This document shows, piece after piece, positions 41,781-50,083 of a DNA stretch of 64,000 nucleotides. The notes under the pieces were generated by a model. The model saw only the letters and a program-made list of their open reading frames with translations, was not told the origin of the DNA and ran no database searches. Positions within the stretch are counted from its first letter, which is position 1; each line of letters begins with the position of its first letter. The stretch comes from Candidatus Poribacteria bacterium (GTDB lineage Bacteria > Poribacteria > WGA-4E > WGA-3G). The DNA lies in NCBI GenBank assembly GCA_022819945.1, contig JAJEGI010000161.1, forward strand, positions 1 to 64,000, given 5' to 3'. Made by a program: the position numbers and the translations under genes.

Positions 41781-44048
41781 ATGACGAAATGGATACTATG
41801 CTTGGCGACGATTCTCTGTTTTGGGATTGCTTCTCACAGCAACGCAAAAGAACTCACATTAGACGATATTTTCCCAACGGATCGGGTGATAGATGTGCAG
41901 ATCACCGTTTCGCAGCGGGATTGGGATACGATCCGGTATCAGGGACGAGATTTTATGACGGCACTCGGCGCATCACGGCAATTTAAGCCGATGGAGCGTC
42001 CGTATACCTACGTTGAGGCAAGTGTCAGTATTGATGGCGTGGTTTTCCCGAAGGTAGGACTTCGTAAAAAAGGGTTCATCGGTTCGTTGAGCCACACCCG
42101 TCCATCCCTGAAAATCAAACTAAATCATGTGGATAAAAAGGGTGGAATTGAGGGATTGACGAACCTGACACTCAATAACAACAAACAAGATACAAGTTTA
42201 ATGAGCCAATTTATGGGGTATGCGCTGTTTAATGCGATTGGATCGCCCGCGCCACGCTGCGCGTATGCGAAAGTAACGGTGAACGGCAAAAACCTTGGGA
42301 TATACTCACACGTAGAAACCATGCGTCCACCGTTGTTGAAACGCGCCTTCGGCAACAGCGATGGGCCTCTCTATGAAGGGACAGTCGTGGATTTTTATGA
42401 AAATTGGGAAAACAGTTTTGAACATAAACGCGGTGACGACGCACGTGGTAGGGCACAAATTAATGCTTTAATCGATCTTCTGGCAGACCGAAAAACAACA
42501 GAGGCTGATATTGGTGAGCTGGTGGATTTGGAGTCGTTTTATAGGTTTTGGGCAATTGAAGGTTTAGTCGGATTCTGGGACGGTTATTCTGGGAATAAAA
42601 ACAACTTCTTTTTCTATTTGAACCCGGACGACGACAAATTTTACTTCATTCCCTGGGGGATGGACTCTATCTTTACAAAGATGAGTAAACTTGAGTTCAT
42701 GAACCACAGGCGCGCGCCGATTTCAGTCAAGACACAGGGGCTGATTGCTTACAAGTTGTATCAATTTGAGACTGGAAGGCAACGGTATGCGGAAGCACTT
42801 ACCACGATTTTAGACAATCATTGGGATGTCTCGGAACTGTTAGCCGAATTAGAAAGAGCCGCTGTAATGGTTGAACCGCATTTAGTACCTGCCCAGCACA
42901 CGATTGAGGAAGAGTGGGACGGAAATAGAGGTGAGTGGGGAAAGTCTGATAAACCGACCTTTGCCAGCGAATTAGACGAAGTCCGGGACTTCATCCGCAA
43001 TCGCGAGAGTGATATACAAGCAGAAATTGCTAATGGGATGCCGGTATGGCGCAAGCGACCGGACCCGCCGTTCGTTATTCCAGAGGACGGCGATTTCGCA
43101 AAAGGGTTTCTAAAATTAATAGAAAACACCTTAGCCGGTGCCGCACGCGATGGCGATCTCAAAGCTATCAAACAACACATCGCGGAGGGTGCTGATGTTA
43201 ACGCACTGCATTTCGAGATGCCGCCGTTGACATGGGCAGCGATGATGGGGCAAACAGCAGCTGCGGAACTGCTACTTGGGCATGGTGCGGACATCAACGG
43301 CAGAAACAGAGACGATAACACCGCTTTACACCTCGCCGTGTTTTTAGGGCGCGCCGAAACTGCCGAACTCCTTTTAAAAAATGGAGCCGATGTCCACGCA
43401 AAGAACGACGATGGGGCAACACCGGTAGACATCTTAGGGGTCCCGTGGGAAATGACAAAACTTCTGTTAGGCCCCATGGGCATAGCGTTAGAACGGGAAC
43501 AACTTGAAGCGGGAAGAGCCAAGATTCGGGAGATATTTATCACTGACGCTAAACTGGATGCTAAAACTTTGCCGAACGTCCAGGACCATTCAACTAAATC
43601 CCCTATGCAGAACTTATCAGAAGCGGCGTTCACGGGTGACCTCACAACAATAAAACGGGCATTAGCGGATGGAGCCGATCCGAATATGAGGGATCCGCAA
43701 TCTGGAAGTACGCTCTTGGCGACGGCTGCATTGATGGGACACACAAAAATTGTGGCATTGCTCCTTGAACACGGTGCCGATGTGAATACGAAAAGTCGGG
43801 ACGGTGGAACCGCACTGCATGCAGCGGCTTTCCTTGGACGTGCTGAGACAGTGAAGTTGCTTCTTGAAAAAGGTGCCGATGCCGCACTTAAAAATGGCAT
43901 GGGTGGCGCGGCGATAGATGGTGCAAACCTGGACTGGACATTTACCAAAGGTATTCTCGGTATGTTACAAATTGAGGTGGATGAAGCAGAGGTGAAAGCA
44001 GGCAGAGCCGAAGTTATAAAGCTTATTTCCCAACACAATAGAAAATAA
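41781..44048 (+). CDS. Secreted CotH-kinase-like protein fused to ankyrin repeats
   Basis: A 755-residue protein with a signal peptide (WILCLATILCFGIASHSNA). Residues about 30-410 form a CotH domain, an atypical secreted protein kinase: VGLRKKGFIGSLSHTRPSLKIKL, LTLNNNKQDTSLMSQFMGYALF, YSHVETMRPPLLKRAFG, GPLYEG, and YFIPWGMDSIF as the metal-binding loop. From about 450 on there are two blocks of ankyrin repeats (ARDGDLKAIKQHIAEGADVNA, GRNRDDNTALHLAVFLGRAETAELLLKNGADV; AAFTGDLTTIKRALADGADP, TKSRDGGTALHAAAFLGRAETVKLLLEKGADA). The two blocks are alike and arose by duplication. CotH-ankyrin fusions are unfamiliar to me; the ankyrins may select the substrate outside the cell. Confidence 0.82.
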   Translation: MTKWILCLATILCFGIASHSNAKELTLDDIFPTDRVIDVQITVSQRDWDTIRYQGRDFMTALGASRQFKPMERPYTYVEASVSIDGVVFPKVGLRKKGFIGSLSHTRPSLKIKLNHVDKKGGIEGLTNLTLNNNKQDTSLMSQFMGYALFNAIGSPAPRCAYAKVTVNGKNLGIYSHVETMRPPLLKRAFGNSDGPLYEGTVVDFYENWENSFEHKRGDDARGRAQINALIDLLADRKTTEADIGELVDLESFYRFWAIEGLVGFWDGYSGNKNNFFFYLNPDDDKFYFIPWGMDSIFTKMSKLEFMNHRRAPISVKTQGLIAYKLYQFETGRQRYAEALTTILDNHWDVSELLAELERAAVMVEPHLVPAQHTIEEEWDGNRGEWGKSDKPTFASELDEVRDFIRNRESDIQAEIANGMPVWRKRPDPPFVIPEDGDFAKGFLKLIENTLAGAARDGDLKAIKQHIAEGADVNALHFEMPPLTWAAMMGQTAAAELLLGHGADINGRNRDDNTALHLAVFLGRAETAELLLKNGADVHAKNDDGATPVDILGVPWEMTKLLLGPMGIALEREQLEAGRAKIREIFITDAKLDAKTLPNVQDHSTKSPMQNLSEAAFTGDLTTIKRALADGADPNMRDPQSGSTLLATAALMGHTKIVALLLEHGADVNTKSRDGGTALHAAAFLGRAETVKLLLEKGADAALKNGMGGAAIDGANLDWTFTKGILGMLQIEVDEAEVKAGRAEVIKLISQHNRK

Positions 44049-44071
44049 ATTCTATAAACGAGGAAAAATCA

Positions 44072-44629
44072 ATGCTTAGTTCACGGACGAATCCTGATGG
44101 CATAGCACACGAAAACCCGATAACGTTGGAAGAATTTCTTGAAAACGATTTCGAGGGGTATGAATATGTAAAAGGAGAATTGGTGCCGATGGCAGCAGCT
44201 GCAATTGTTCATGGTGAAATAGGATCTAACGTCCATTTTCTTTTAGCATCACACGTTCGTGAAAATAAATTAGGACGTTTATATATTGCAGAAACCACAT
44301 TTCAATTAGGTGATCGGGTGGTAAAACCTGACATTGCGTTTGTCTTAACAGAACGGTTGTCAGATGATAAATTAAAAGGATTCTCCGTGGCTCCTGACCT
44401 CGCTGTTGAGATAGTCTCCCCGACAGATAAGCACTATGATGTCACCGAAAAGGCGTTAGCTTATCTGAAATCCGGAACACGTCTCGTCTGGGTGATTGAG
44501 CCGATTGCTAAGACCGTCATGGTCTATCGTTCTGAAACAGATTTCGCGCTGCTGACTTGTGCGGATACGCTGACAGGTGAAGAGGTCGTTAAAGGGTTTA
44601 CGTGTCCGGTCGCGCAGCTGTTTGAATAG
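44072..44629 (+). CDS. Uma2-family putative endonuclease (DUF820)
   Basis: A 185-residue protein of the Uma2 family, a PD-(D/E)XK-like fold. Key stretches are GYEYVKGELVPM, VKPDIAFVL (Asp), VAPDLAVEIVSPTDKHYDVTEKALAYLKSGTRLVWVIEP (ExV core) and VYRSETDF. Members multiply in cyanobacteria and Poribacteria-like genomes; nuclease activity is predicted but the function is unknown. The ATG is 23 bases after the CotH gene with AGGAAAAA before it, so they may be co-transcribed. Confidence 0.85.
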   Translation: MLSSRTNPDGIAHENPITLEEFLENDFEGYEYVKGELVPMAAAAIVHGEIGSNVHFLLASHVRENKLGRLYIAETTFQLGDRVVKPDIAFVLTERLSDDKLKGFSVAPDLAVEIVSPTDKHYDVTEKALAYLKSGTRLVWVIEPIAKTVMVYRSETDFALLTCADTLTGEEVVKGFTCPVAQLFE

Positions 44630-44663
44630 AAAGTTGAGCAGACGAGCGGACCTACCCGAACAT

Positions 44664-44765
44664 TAGTAGTTGTCGGTTAATAGTTGTTAGTTATAAGTTA
44701 AGAGGTGTCGGGATTATCAAAAATCTCTTGTAACTTATAAGTTATAACTTATAACTTATAACTAT
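44664..44765. repeat. Heptamer tract with an inverted TTATAAGTTAAGAG element
   Basis: GTTATAAGTTAAGAG and CTCTTGTAACTTATAA pair over a short loop (44690-44740), followed by ACTTATA-type heptamers (TTATAACTTATAACTTATAAC). The 50 bases 44691-44740 are identical to 56691-56740. Confidence 0.8.
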
Positions 44766-44787
44766 TTCAAAACGGAGACACAGCATA

Positions 44788-46752
44788 ATGGCAAAACCGA
44801 TTAACTACACTGACATTTTAGAAACCGGTGATAGCGAGATTTATGATATTCAGACACACGCCGCCGGTGCTGAAGGGAGTCTACCACTTACCGCAGAGAT
44901 GCTTCTCAACCGCCCGAGCGGGGACGTATTTGGCTTGACCCACAACGCTGCTATGGGTTGGGCGCCGTCGGAGTTGCGACGCGAGGAGTTCTTGATTCTT
45001 AGCACGCAAGGCGGTATCCGTGCCCCTGATGGAAGTCCTATTGCGCTTGGGTATCACACCGGACATTGGGAGGTCGGGCTTCTCATGCAGGCGGTTGCGC
45101 ATGAACTGAAGGCACTTGCGGCGATTCCGTTCGCGGGCTACTGCTCCGATCCGTGCGATGGACGGACACAAGGCACTGTCGGGATGATGGACAGTCTCGC
45201 TTACCGAAACGACGCTGCACAAATCTTCCGCCGACTTATCCGTTCCCTACCGACGCGGAAAGGCGTTGTTGGTGTTGCCACGTGCGATAAAGGTTTGCCT
45301 GCGATGATGATGGCACTCGCCTCCATGCGGGAGTTACCGGCTGTCCTCGTGCCGGGTGGTGTAACGTTACCGCCGACGACAGGCGAGGATGCTGGGAAAA
45401 TCCAGACGATCGGTGCCCGTTTCGCACACGGTGAAATAAGTCTGCAAGACGCAGCAGACATGGGATGCCGTGCGTGTGCGACTCCGGGTGGTGGTTGTCA
45501 ATTCTTGGGAACTGCGGCAACTTCACAGGTTGTCGGTGAGGCGTTGGGAATGAGCCTAACACATACCGCATTGGCACCCTCTGGTCAGAATATCTGGTCG
45601 GATATGGGGTTGCGTTCGGCGCGCGCTGTTGTGAACTTAGCCGCGAAAGGGTTGACAATGAAGGATATCGTCACACCGGAGGCGATTCGGAACGCTATGG
45701 TCGTGCATGCAGCGTTTGGCGGTTCAACAAATCTCTTGTTGCATATCCCCGCAATTGCGCACGCTGCGGGACTCCAACGTCCGACAATAGATGATTGGAC
45801 TGAAGTGAATCAGAACGTCCCGCGTCTTGTTGATGTGCTACCGAACGGACCGGTTGGGCATCCGACAGTGAGGGTCTTCCTTGCGGGGGGTGTGCCGGAG
45901 GTTATGCTCCATCTACGCGAATTAGGATGTCTCAACGAAGACGTACTCACGGCAACAGGTGAAACTCTTGGTAGCAACCTCGATTGGTGGGCAGCCTCTG
46001 AACGCCGCGAGCGCGTTCGTGAAATTCTGGAAGACCGAGATAACGTTGCTCCAGATGCTGTAATTCTAAACCCGGATGCAGCGAAAACAGCAGGATTGAC
46101 AAGCACCGTCACATTCCCGCGTGGTAACCTCGCGCCAGAGGGATCTGTTATTAAAAGCACCGCTATTGATCCGAGTGTTGTTGGGACTGACGGCGTGTAT
46201 CGGATGACAGGGCCGGCACGTGTTTTTGTTCGGGAATCTGATGCTATCCAGACACTCAAAGGTCAGGGAGCAGTTAAGATCCAACCGGGGGATATCATGG
46301 TGTTATGCTGCCGCGGTCCGCAAGGTACAGGCATGGAAGAAGTTTATCAGATAACCGCAGCACTGAAACACCTTTCGTTCGGTAAGAACATCGCCTTGAT
46401 TACGGATGCTCGGTTCTCTGGTGTTTCAACAGGCGCGTGTATTGGACACGTCGGGCCGGAGGCACTTGCTGGTGGTCCCATCGGGAAAGTGCTTGAGGGC
46501 GACATTATCCAGATTGAGATTGATACCCGGCAACTGGTAGGAAGCATTGATCTGGTCGGACACGGTAGTGAGCACTTCGGTGCTGCAGTGGGTGAACGTG
46601 TGTTAGCGGAACGTCAAGCACGTCCCGATCTTTCGCCGGACGAGGCGTTACCAGACGATACACGACTCTGGGCAGCGTTGCAATCGGTTGGTGGTGGCAC
46701 ATGGGGCGGCTGTGTCTACGACGTAGATGCGATCCTTAATGCCTTAAAATAG
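44788..46752 (+). CDS. YjhG/YagF-family dehydratase (D-xylonate/aldonate dehydratase)
   Basis: A 654-residue protein of the IlvD/Edd iron-sulfur dehydratase superfamily. The start (DILETGDSEIYDIQTHAAGAEG), the length and IGARFAHGEISLQDAADMGC match the YjhG/YagF subgroup, D-xylonate dehydratases of E. coli. Fe-S cysteines are plausible in YCSDPCDGRTQG, VATCDKGLPAMMM and CRACATPGGGCQF. It would turn sugar acids into 2-keto-3-deoxy acids. It stands alone; the next genes (VanZ, metallo-hydrolase) are not sugar-acid genes. The SD is weak (CGGAGAC at -13). Confidence 0.9.
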   Translation: MAKPINYTDILETGDSEIYDIQTHAAGAEGSLPLTAEMLLNRPSGDVFGLTHNAAMGWAPSELRREEFLILSTQGGIRAPDGSPIALGYHTGHWEVGLLMQAVAHELKALAAIPFAGYCSDPCDGRTQGTVGMMDSLAYRNDAAQIFRRLIRSLPTRKGVVGVATCDKGLPAMMMALASMRELPAVLVPGGVTLPPTTGEDAGKIQTIGARFAHGEISLQDAADMGCRACATPGGGCQFLGTAATSQVVGEALGMSLTHTALAPSGQNIWSDMGLRSARAVVNLAAKGLTMKDIVTPEAIRNAMVVHAAFGGSTNLLLHIPAIAHAAGLQRPTIDDWTEVNQNVPRLVDVLPNGPVGHPTVRVFLAGGVPEVMLHLRELGCLNEDVLTATGETLGSNLDWWAASERRERVREILEDRDNVAPDAVILNPDAAKTAGLTSTVTFPRGNLAPEGSVIKSTAIDPSVVGTDGVYRMTGPARVFVRESDAIQTLKGQGAVKIQPGDIMVLCCRGPQGTGMEEVYQITAALKHLSFGKNIALITDARFSGVSTGACIGHVGPEALAGGPIGKVLEGDIIQIEIDTRQLVGSIDLVGHGSEHFGAAVGERVLAERQARPDLSPDEALPDDTRLWAALQSVGGGTWGGCVYDVDAILNALK

Positions 46753-46796
46753 TTTTCAGTTAAAACTGGCAACTGACAACTCGCCTCTTCAAAACT

Positions 46797-47204
46797 ATGA
46801 GATACTGGGTACCGTCTCTGCTGTATATGGCACTCATTTTCGTTGTTTCGTCCTTGAAGCAACCACCGCTGCCGATGCCAGAATTTGAGTGGCTAACGAT
46901 TGACAAACTTTACCATTTTATTGAATATGCCATACTCGGTATATTACTGGCGTGGGCACTTGTAAAAGCGAGACCCTCGGTGGTACCATCAAAACTTATA
47001 TGGCTTATCGCAGCGGTGCTCTCAAGTCTCTACGGTGCAAGCGATGAGTGGCATCAGACTTTCGTTCCCGGTAGATTGGCTACGCTTGCGGACTGGGTGG
47101 CAGATGTGCTTGGATCAATTGCGGGAGTACTGGCAGTCTATCTCTATTATAGAAGCAATCAGCCGTCAGCCGTCAGTGGTCAGCAAAGAAAGAAACGTTC
47201 ATGA
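46797..47204 (+). CDS. VanZ-like membrane protein
   Basis: A 135-residue protein with four membrane segments and the VanZ signature: WVPSLLYMALIFVVSSL, DKLYHFIEYAILGILLAWAL, LIWLIAAVLSSLYGASDEWHQTFVPGR, DWVADVLGSIAGVLAVYLYY. VanZ-like proteins are widespread; VanZ itself gives low-level teicoplanin resistance. The C-terminal residues after YLYYRSN translate the CAGCCGTCAGCCGTCAG heptamer repeat, so the repeat has extended the coding sequence. Confidence 0.8.
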   Translation: MRYWVPSLLYMALIFVVSSLKQPPLPMPEFEWLTIDKLYHFIEYAILGILLAWALVKARPSVVPSKLIWLIAAVLSSLYGASDEWHQTFVPGRLATLADWVADVLGSIAGVLAVYLYYRSNQPSAVSGQQRKKRS

Positions 47205-47245
47205 AACGCTTGCGTCTTTGCTGATGGCTGATAGCCGATAGGGAA
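47160..47245 (+). repeat. GCCGTCA/GGCTGAT heptamer repeat pair
   Basis: CAGCCGTCAGCCGTCAGTGG and, after AAACGCTTGCG, CTGATGGCTGATAGCCGATAGG are inverted to one another in part (CAGCAAAG / CTTTGCTG). The first overlaps the VanZ stop region. Confidence 0.55.
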
Positions 47246-47261
47246 TAAAAAAGGAACTAAT

Positions 47262-48056
47262 ATGCATCCACTTATTGAATTGAAGGTGCCGGAAGGTGCT
47301 GTCGCTATTCACTGGTTTGAACAGAGCAGCTTTGCCTTGAAGGATTCCGCTGGCACTATCGTCCAAATTGACCCCTATTTTCCGCGGGAGCGTCCTGCTG
47401 ACCGTTTTATTCATACCGAACCGCCACTCGATGAATCGGCACTTCCAACCGATTTTGTGCTTTTAACACACGCGCACGGAGATCACACGTGTCCAGAGTC
47501 CATACGTCGGATGTGGGAGACTTCCAATGAAACGCGGTTTGTGGGACCTGAAGAGAGTGTGCGTCAAATTTCCACCGAAACAGATGTCGCCGCTGTGAAC
47601 GTCTCGGAAATACGTGCTGGAGAATCAACGGCACTCAACGGTCTCACTGTTCACGCTGTCTACGCCAAACCGCCTGACGGCGACGCATCCGCTGACATAG
47701 CACCGCCTGATGTTACGCACTTAGGCTACGTCATTATCAGCAACGGCGTAACGCTTTACTTCAGCGGCGATCCAATCAACAATTTTGCAGAACATGACGC
47801 ACTCATTTCAGCAGTGGCGGCACATAAACCGGACATCGGTTTTTTGACGAACCATCCGACGGAAGGTGAGTTCCCGTTCTACGATGGATGTGTGAAAATG
47901 GCGACCCGCATCGGATTGAAGCATGCGGTTCCGGTGCATCGCGCCTGTTTCGTTACCCGTGATTACGATCCCAATGAGTGGGCAGCACAGTTTCCGTCAG
48001 GCGGTCCCGAACCGTTGATTATTGAAAGAAATTCGCATATTATTTTTAGAAGTTAA
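47262..48056 (+). CDS. Metallo-beta-lactamase-fold hydrolase (UlaG-like)
   Basis: A 264-residue MBL-fold protein. The metal-binding motif is LTHAHGDHT (about residues 67-75), with further ligands likely in GYVIISNGVTLYFSGDP and FLTNHP. The N-terminal IHWFEQSSFALKDSAGTIVQIDPYF is typical of the UlaG/YcfO-like lactonase and phosphodiesterase group. The substrate is unknown. The ATG has a good AAAAGGA SD. It follows VanZ by 57 bases that hold a heptamer repeat. Confidence 0.85.
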   Translation: MHPLIELKVPEGAVAIHWFEQSSFALKDSAGTIVQIDPYFPRERPADRFIHTEPPLDESALPTDFVLLTHAHGDHTCPESIRRMWETSNETRFVGPEESVRQISTETDVAAVNVSEIRAGESTALNGLTVHAVYAKPPDGDASADIAPPDVTHLGYVIISNGVTLYFSGDPINNFAEHDALISAVAAHKPDIGFLTNHPTEGEFPFYDGCVKMATRIGLKHAVPVHRACFVTRDYDPNEWAAQFPSGGPEPLIIERNSHIIFRS

Positions 48057-48221
48057 CAGTTATCAGAAAGATGGTAGTTAGTTGTTGGTACGCTGCGCTT
48101 TAAGTTATTAGTTAAGAGGTGTTAGAATGATCGTATACCTCTTTACCAACAACCTAAAGGCGTAATCGCCGTACCAAAAACCATTAACCATCCACTATTA
48201 AAACGAGGTACAGATATAGAT

Positions 48222-48749
48222 ATGTCGTTACAAGAACAAAAAACTCCTCTGGTTGGTATTGTGATGGGGAGTGATTCTGATTTGGAAAAGATGGCAGAAG
48301 CCGCGAAAGTTTTAGAAGAATTTGAAGTTCCGTTTGAGATAACGATCTCTTCGGCGCACCGTTCGCCGGAACGAACGATGGCATGGACAGAAAAAATTAA
48401 AGCGGAAGGGGGACAAGTCATTATTGCGGGTGCCGGACGTGCGGCACATCTTGCCGGTGTCATCGCTGCACATACGACACTGCCGGTCATCGGCGTACCG
48501 ATTGATGGTGGTCCTCTCAACGGTGTGGACGCGCTCTATGCAACAGTTCAGATGCCGCCCGGTATTCCTGTCGGAACAATGGCGATCGGTTCGGGTGGTG
48601 CGAGAAATGCGGGGTTATTTGCTGTCCAAATTTTGGCACTCCAGTTCCCCGAATTGGAGGCAAAACTGTTGGCATATAAAGAAAAATTGAGTGATGGTGT
48701 TGCGGAGAAAGCAGCGCGTCTTGAAGAAGTCGGCTACGAGAATTATTAA
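48222..48749 (+). CDS. purE: 5-(carboxyamino)imidazole ribonucleotide mutase
   Basis: The class I PurE converts N5-CAIR to CAIR in purine synthesis. The 175-residue sequence has VGIVMGSDSDLEKM, ISSAHRSPERT, IAGAGRAAHLAGVIAAHTTLPVIGVP, and GGPLNGVDALYATVQMPPGIPVGTMAIG. No purK lies next to it. The leader (48057-48221) holds a diverged TTAAGAGG/CCTCTTTA inverted repeat. Confidence 0.95.
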   Translation: MSLQEQKTPLVGIVMGSDSDLEKMAEAAKVLEEFEVPFEITISSAHRSPERTMAWTEKIKAEGGQVIIAGAGRAAHLAGVIAAHTTLPVIGVPIDGGPLNGVDALYATVQMPPGIPVGTMAIGSGGARNAGLFAVQILALQFPELEAKLLAYKEKLSDGVAEKAARLEEVGYENY

Positions 48750-48807
48750 TTTGTGAACACTTGGACTGCACTCCATTACACTACGCGCAGACTCTTGATG
48801 GATCTCA

Positions 48808-48897
48808 GCAGCCCATAACGAAGTGGAGGGCGGATATACGGAGAGGCACGCTAAGATTTAGACTTGCCTTACCGAACCGCAAGGTAAAATTAAAAAG
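48808..48897 (+). repeat. Portable 5'-leader repeat, copy 2 (before the RraA gene)
   Basis: CAGCCCATAACGAAGTGGAG, CGGATATACGGAGAGG, then CCTTACCGAACCGCAAGG and an A-rich end. It is about 75% alike to the reverse complement of 10337-10430. Confidence 0.75.
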
Positions 48898-48924
48898 TGG
48901 GATAATGATACAGAACTGTTTGAT

Positions 48925-49557
48925 ATGATGAAAGAGCAGTTATACGCTGCTGTGATTTCGGACGCGCTGGACGCAGCGGGTTACCGTGAACAGGCACTGC
49001 GACACACCATCCGTCCGCTTCACCCAGAGACAGTTGTGGTGGGTCGTGCGATGCCGGTGCTGTGTGTAGAGGTCTACGAGATGCCAGATGAACCGTATCA
49101 GCAGGAAATCGCGGCAGTGGATAGCCTCAAACAGGACGATGTGCTTGTTTGCTCGACAAACGGGAGTACGCGGATCTGCTTTTGGGGCGAACTCCTCTCA
49201 ACGGCGGCACTCGCGCGAGGTGCGCGTGGTGCTGTCATTGACGGATTTATCCGAGATGCGCGCCAAATCCTGGCGATGGGGTTTCCAATCTTTACGACAG
49301 GATTGTCGCCTGTTGACTCCAACGGACGCGGCGATGTCGTCGCGTATAACGTTCCGATTGAATGTGGCGGTGTCACGGTTAATCCTGGGGATATCGTGTT
49401 CGGTGACGCAGATGGCGTCGTCGTTATCCCACAAGTGGTGGAAGCAGCAGTGATTGAAGCTGCACTGGAAAAGGTGAGCGGCGAGAACCGTACCCGCGAC
49501 GAACTCCGAGCCGGTGCGACGCTGCGCGAAGTTTATGATAAATATGGGATTCTGTGA
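48925..49557 (+). CDS. RraA-family protein (HMG/oxaloacetate aldolase-like)
   Basis: A 210-residue protein of the RraA/4-hydroxy-4-methyl-2-oxoglutarate aldolase family: YAAVISDALDAAGYR, GRAMPVL, CFWGELLSTAALARGARGAVIDGFIRDARQI (catalytic Arg/Asp), GGVTVNPGDIVFGDADGVVVIP. ATG 48925 and 48928 give a protein that lacks the usual first residues. The codons just upstream, without a stop, read KWDNDTELFD, and this family normally begins MWDND-ELF. So the initiator ATG seems changed to AAG (48895-48897), right after the leader repeat. The gene may start at AAG-adjacent codons, at 48925, or be poorly translated. Confidence 0.85.
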   Translation: MMKEQLYAAVISDALDAAGYREQALRHTIRPLHPETVVVGRAMPVLCVEVYEMPDEPYQQEIAAVDSLKQDDVLVCSTNGSTRICFWGELLSTAALARGARGAVIDGFIRDARQILAMGFPIFTTGLSPVDSNGRGDVVAYNVPIECGGVTVNPGDIVFGDADGVVVIPQVVEAAVIEAALEKVSGENRTRDELRAGATLREVYDKYGIL

Positions 49558-49640
49558 GGAATAGATTAGAATGGCTAACTTGTCTCAATGCGCTGCAGGG
49601 AACTTAAATTCTTTAGAGAAAACGCGTAAGCCCAACTAAC

Positions 49641-49715
49641 GGGCCGGGCTGGATATACGGAGAGGAACGTTCTTCGCAAAACCCGCCTGAACGAACCGCA
49701 AGGAAAAGTAAAAAG
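49641..49715 (+). repeat. Portable 5'-leader repeat, copy 3 (before the NIPSNAP gene)
   Basis: GGGCCGGGCTGGATATACGG, AGAGGAACG, then CCTGAACGAACCGCAAGG, an A-rich stretch and the ATG. The RBS is the repeat's own AAGG, about 12 bases upstream. Confidence 0.75.
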
Positions 49716-50045
49716 ATGATTTATGAACTACGAACGTATCAGGTTGTGCCGGGGAAGATGAAAAATTTGAATGACCGGTTTGCCAATATCACCGTTCCAC
49801 TGTTTGAGAAGCACGGTATGAAAGTCATCGGGTTTTGGGAAACAGCGATTGGTGAGGCAACGACGACAGAACTTATCTACATGCTTGCGTTTGAAGATTT
49901 GGGGCACTATCAGCGTGCGTGGGACGCATTTATCGCCGATCCGGAGTGGCAAGCGGCGAAACGTTTAACAGAAGTCGGCGGTCCACTGGTAAATGTGGCG
50001 AGTTCCAAGATTATCGAACCGACAGATTATTCACCCTTACAATAA
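49716..50045 (+). CDS. NIPSNAP-family protein
   Basis: A 109-residue protein with a single NIPSNAP ferredoxin-like domain: MIYELRTYQVVPGKMKNLNDRF, FEKHGMKVIGFWETAIGE, ELIYMLAFEDLGHYQRAWDAF, DPEWQAAKRLTEVGGPLV. The function in bacteria is unknown. Many members lie near sugar or aldolase genes, and here RraA precedes it. Its leader is a repeat shared with trpG and the RraA gene, so the three may share translational control. Confidence 0.88.
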   Translation: MIYELRTYQVVPGKMKNLNDRFANITVPLFEKHGMKVIGFWETAIGEATTTELIYMLAFEDLGHYQRAWDAFIADPEWQAAKRLTEVGGPLVNVASSKIIEPTDYSPLQ

Positions 50046-50083
50046 CTGTATCACTACTAATTGCTGACAGTTGATAGCCGTTC

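Noticed and set aside
42818..44038. A 406-codon minus-strand reading frame
   Set aside because: It is antisense to the CotH-ankyrin gene, has no start signal, and its Ser/Pro/Ala-rich sequence is typical of a shadow frame.
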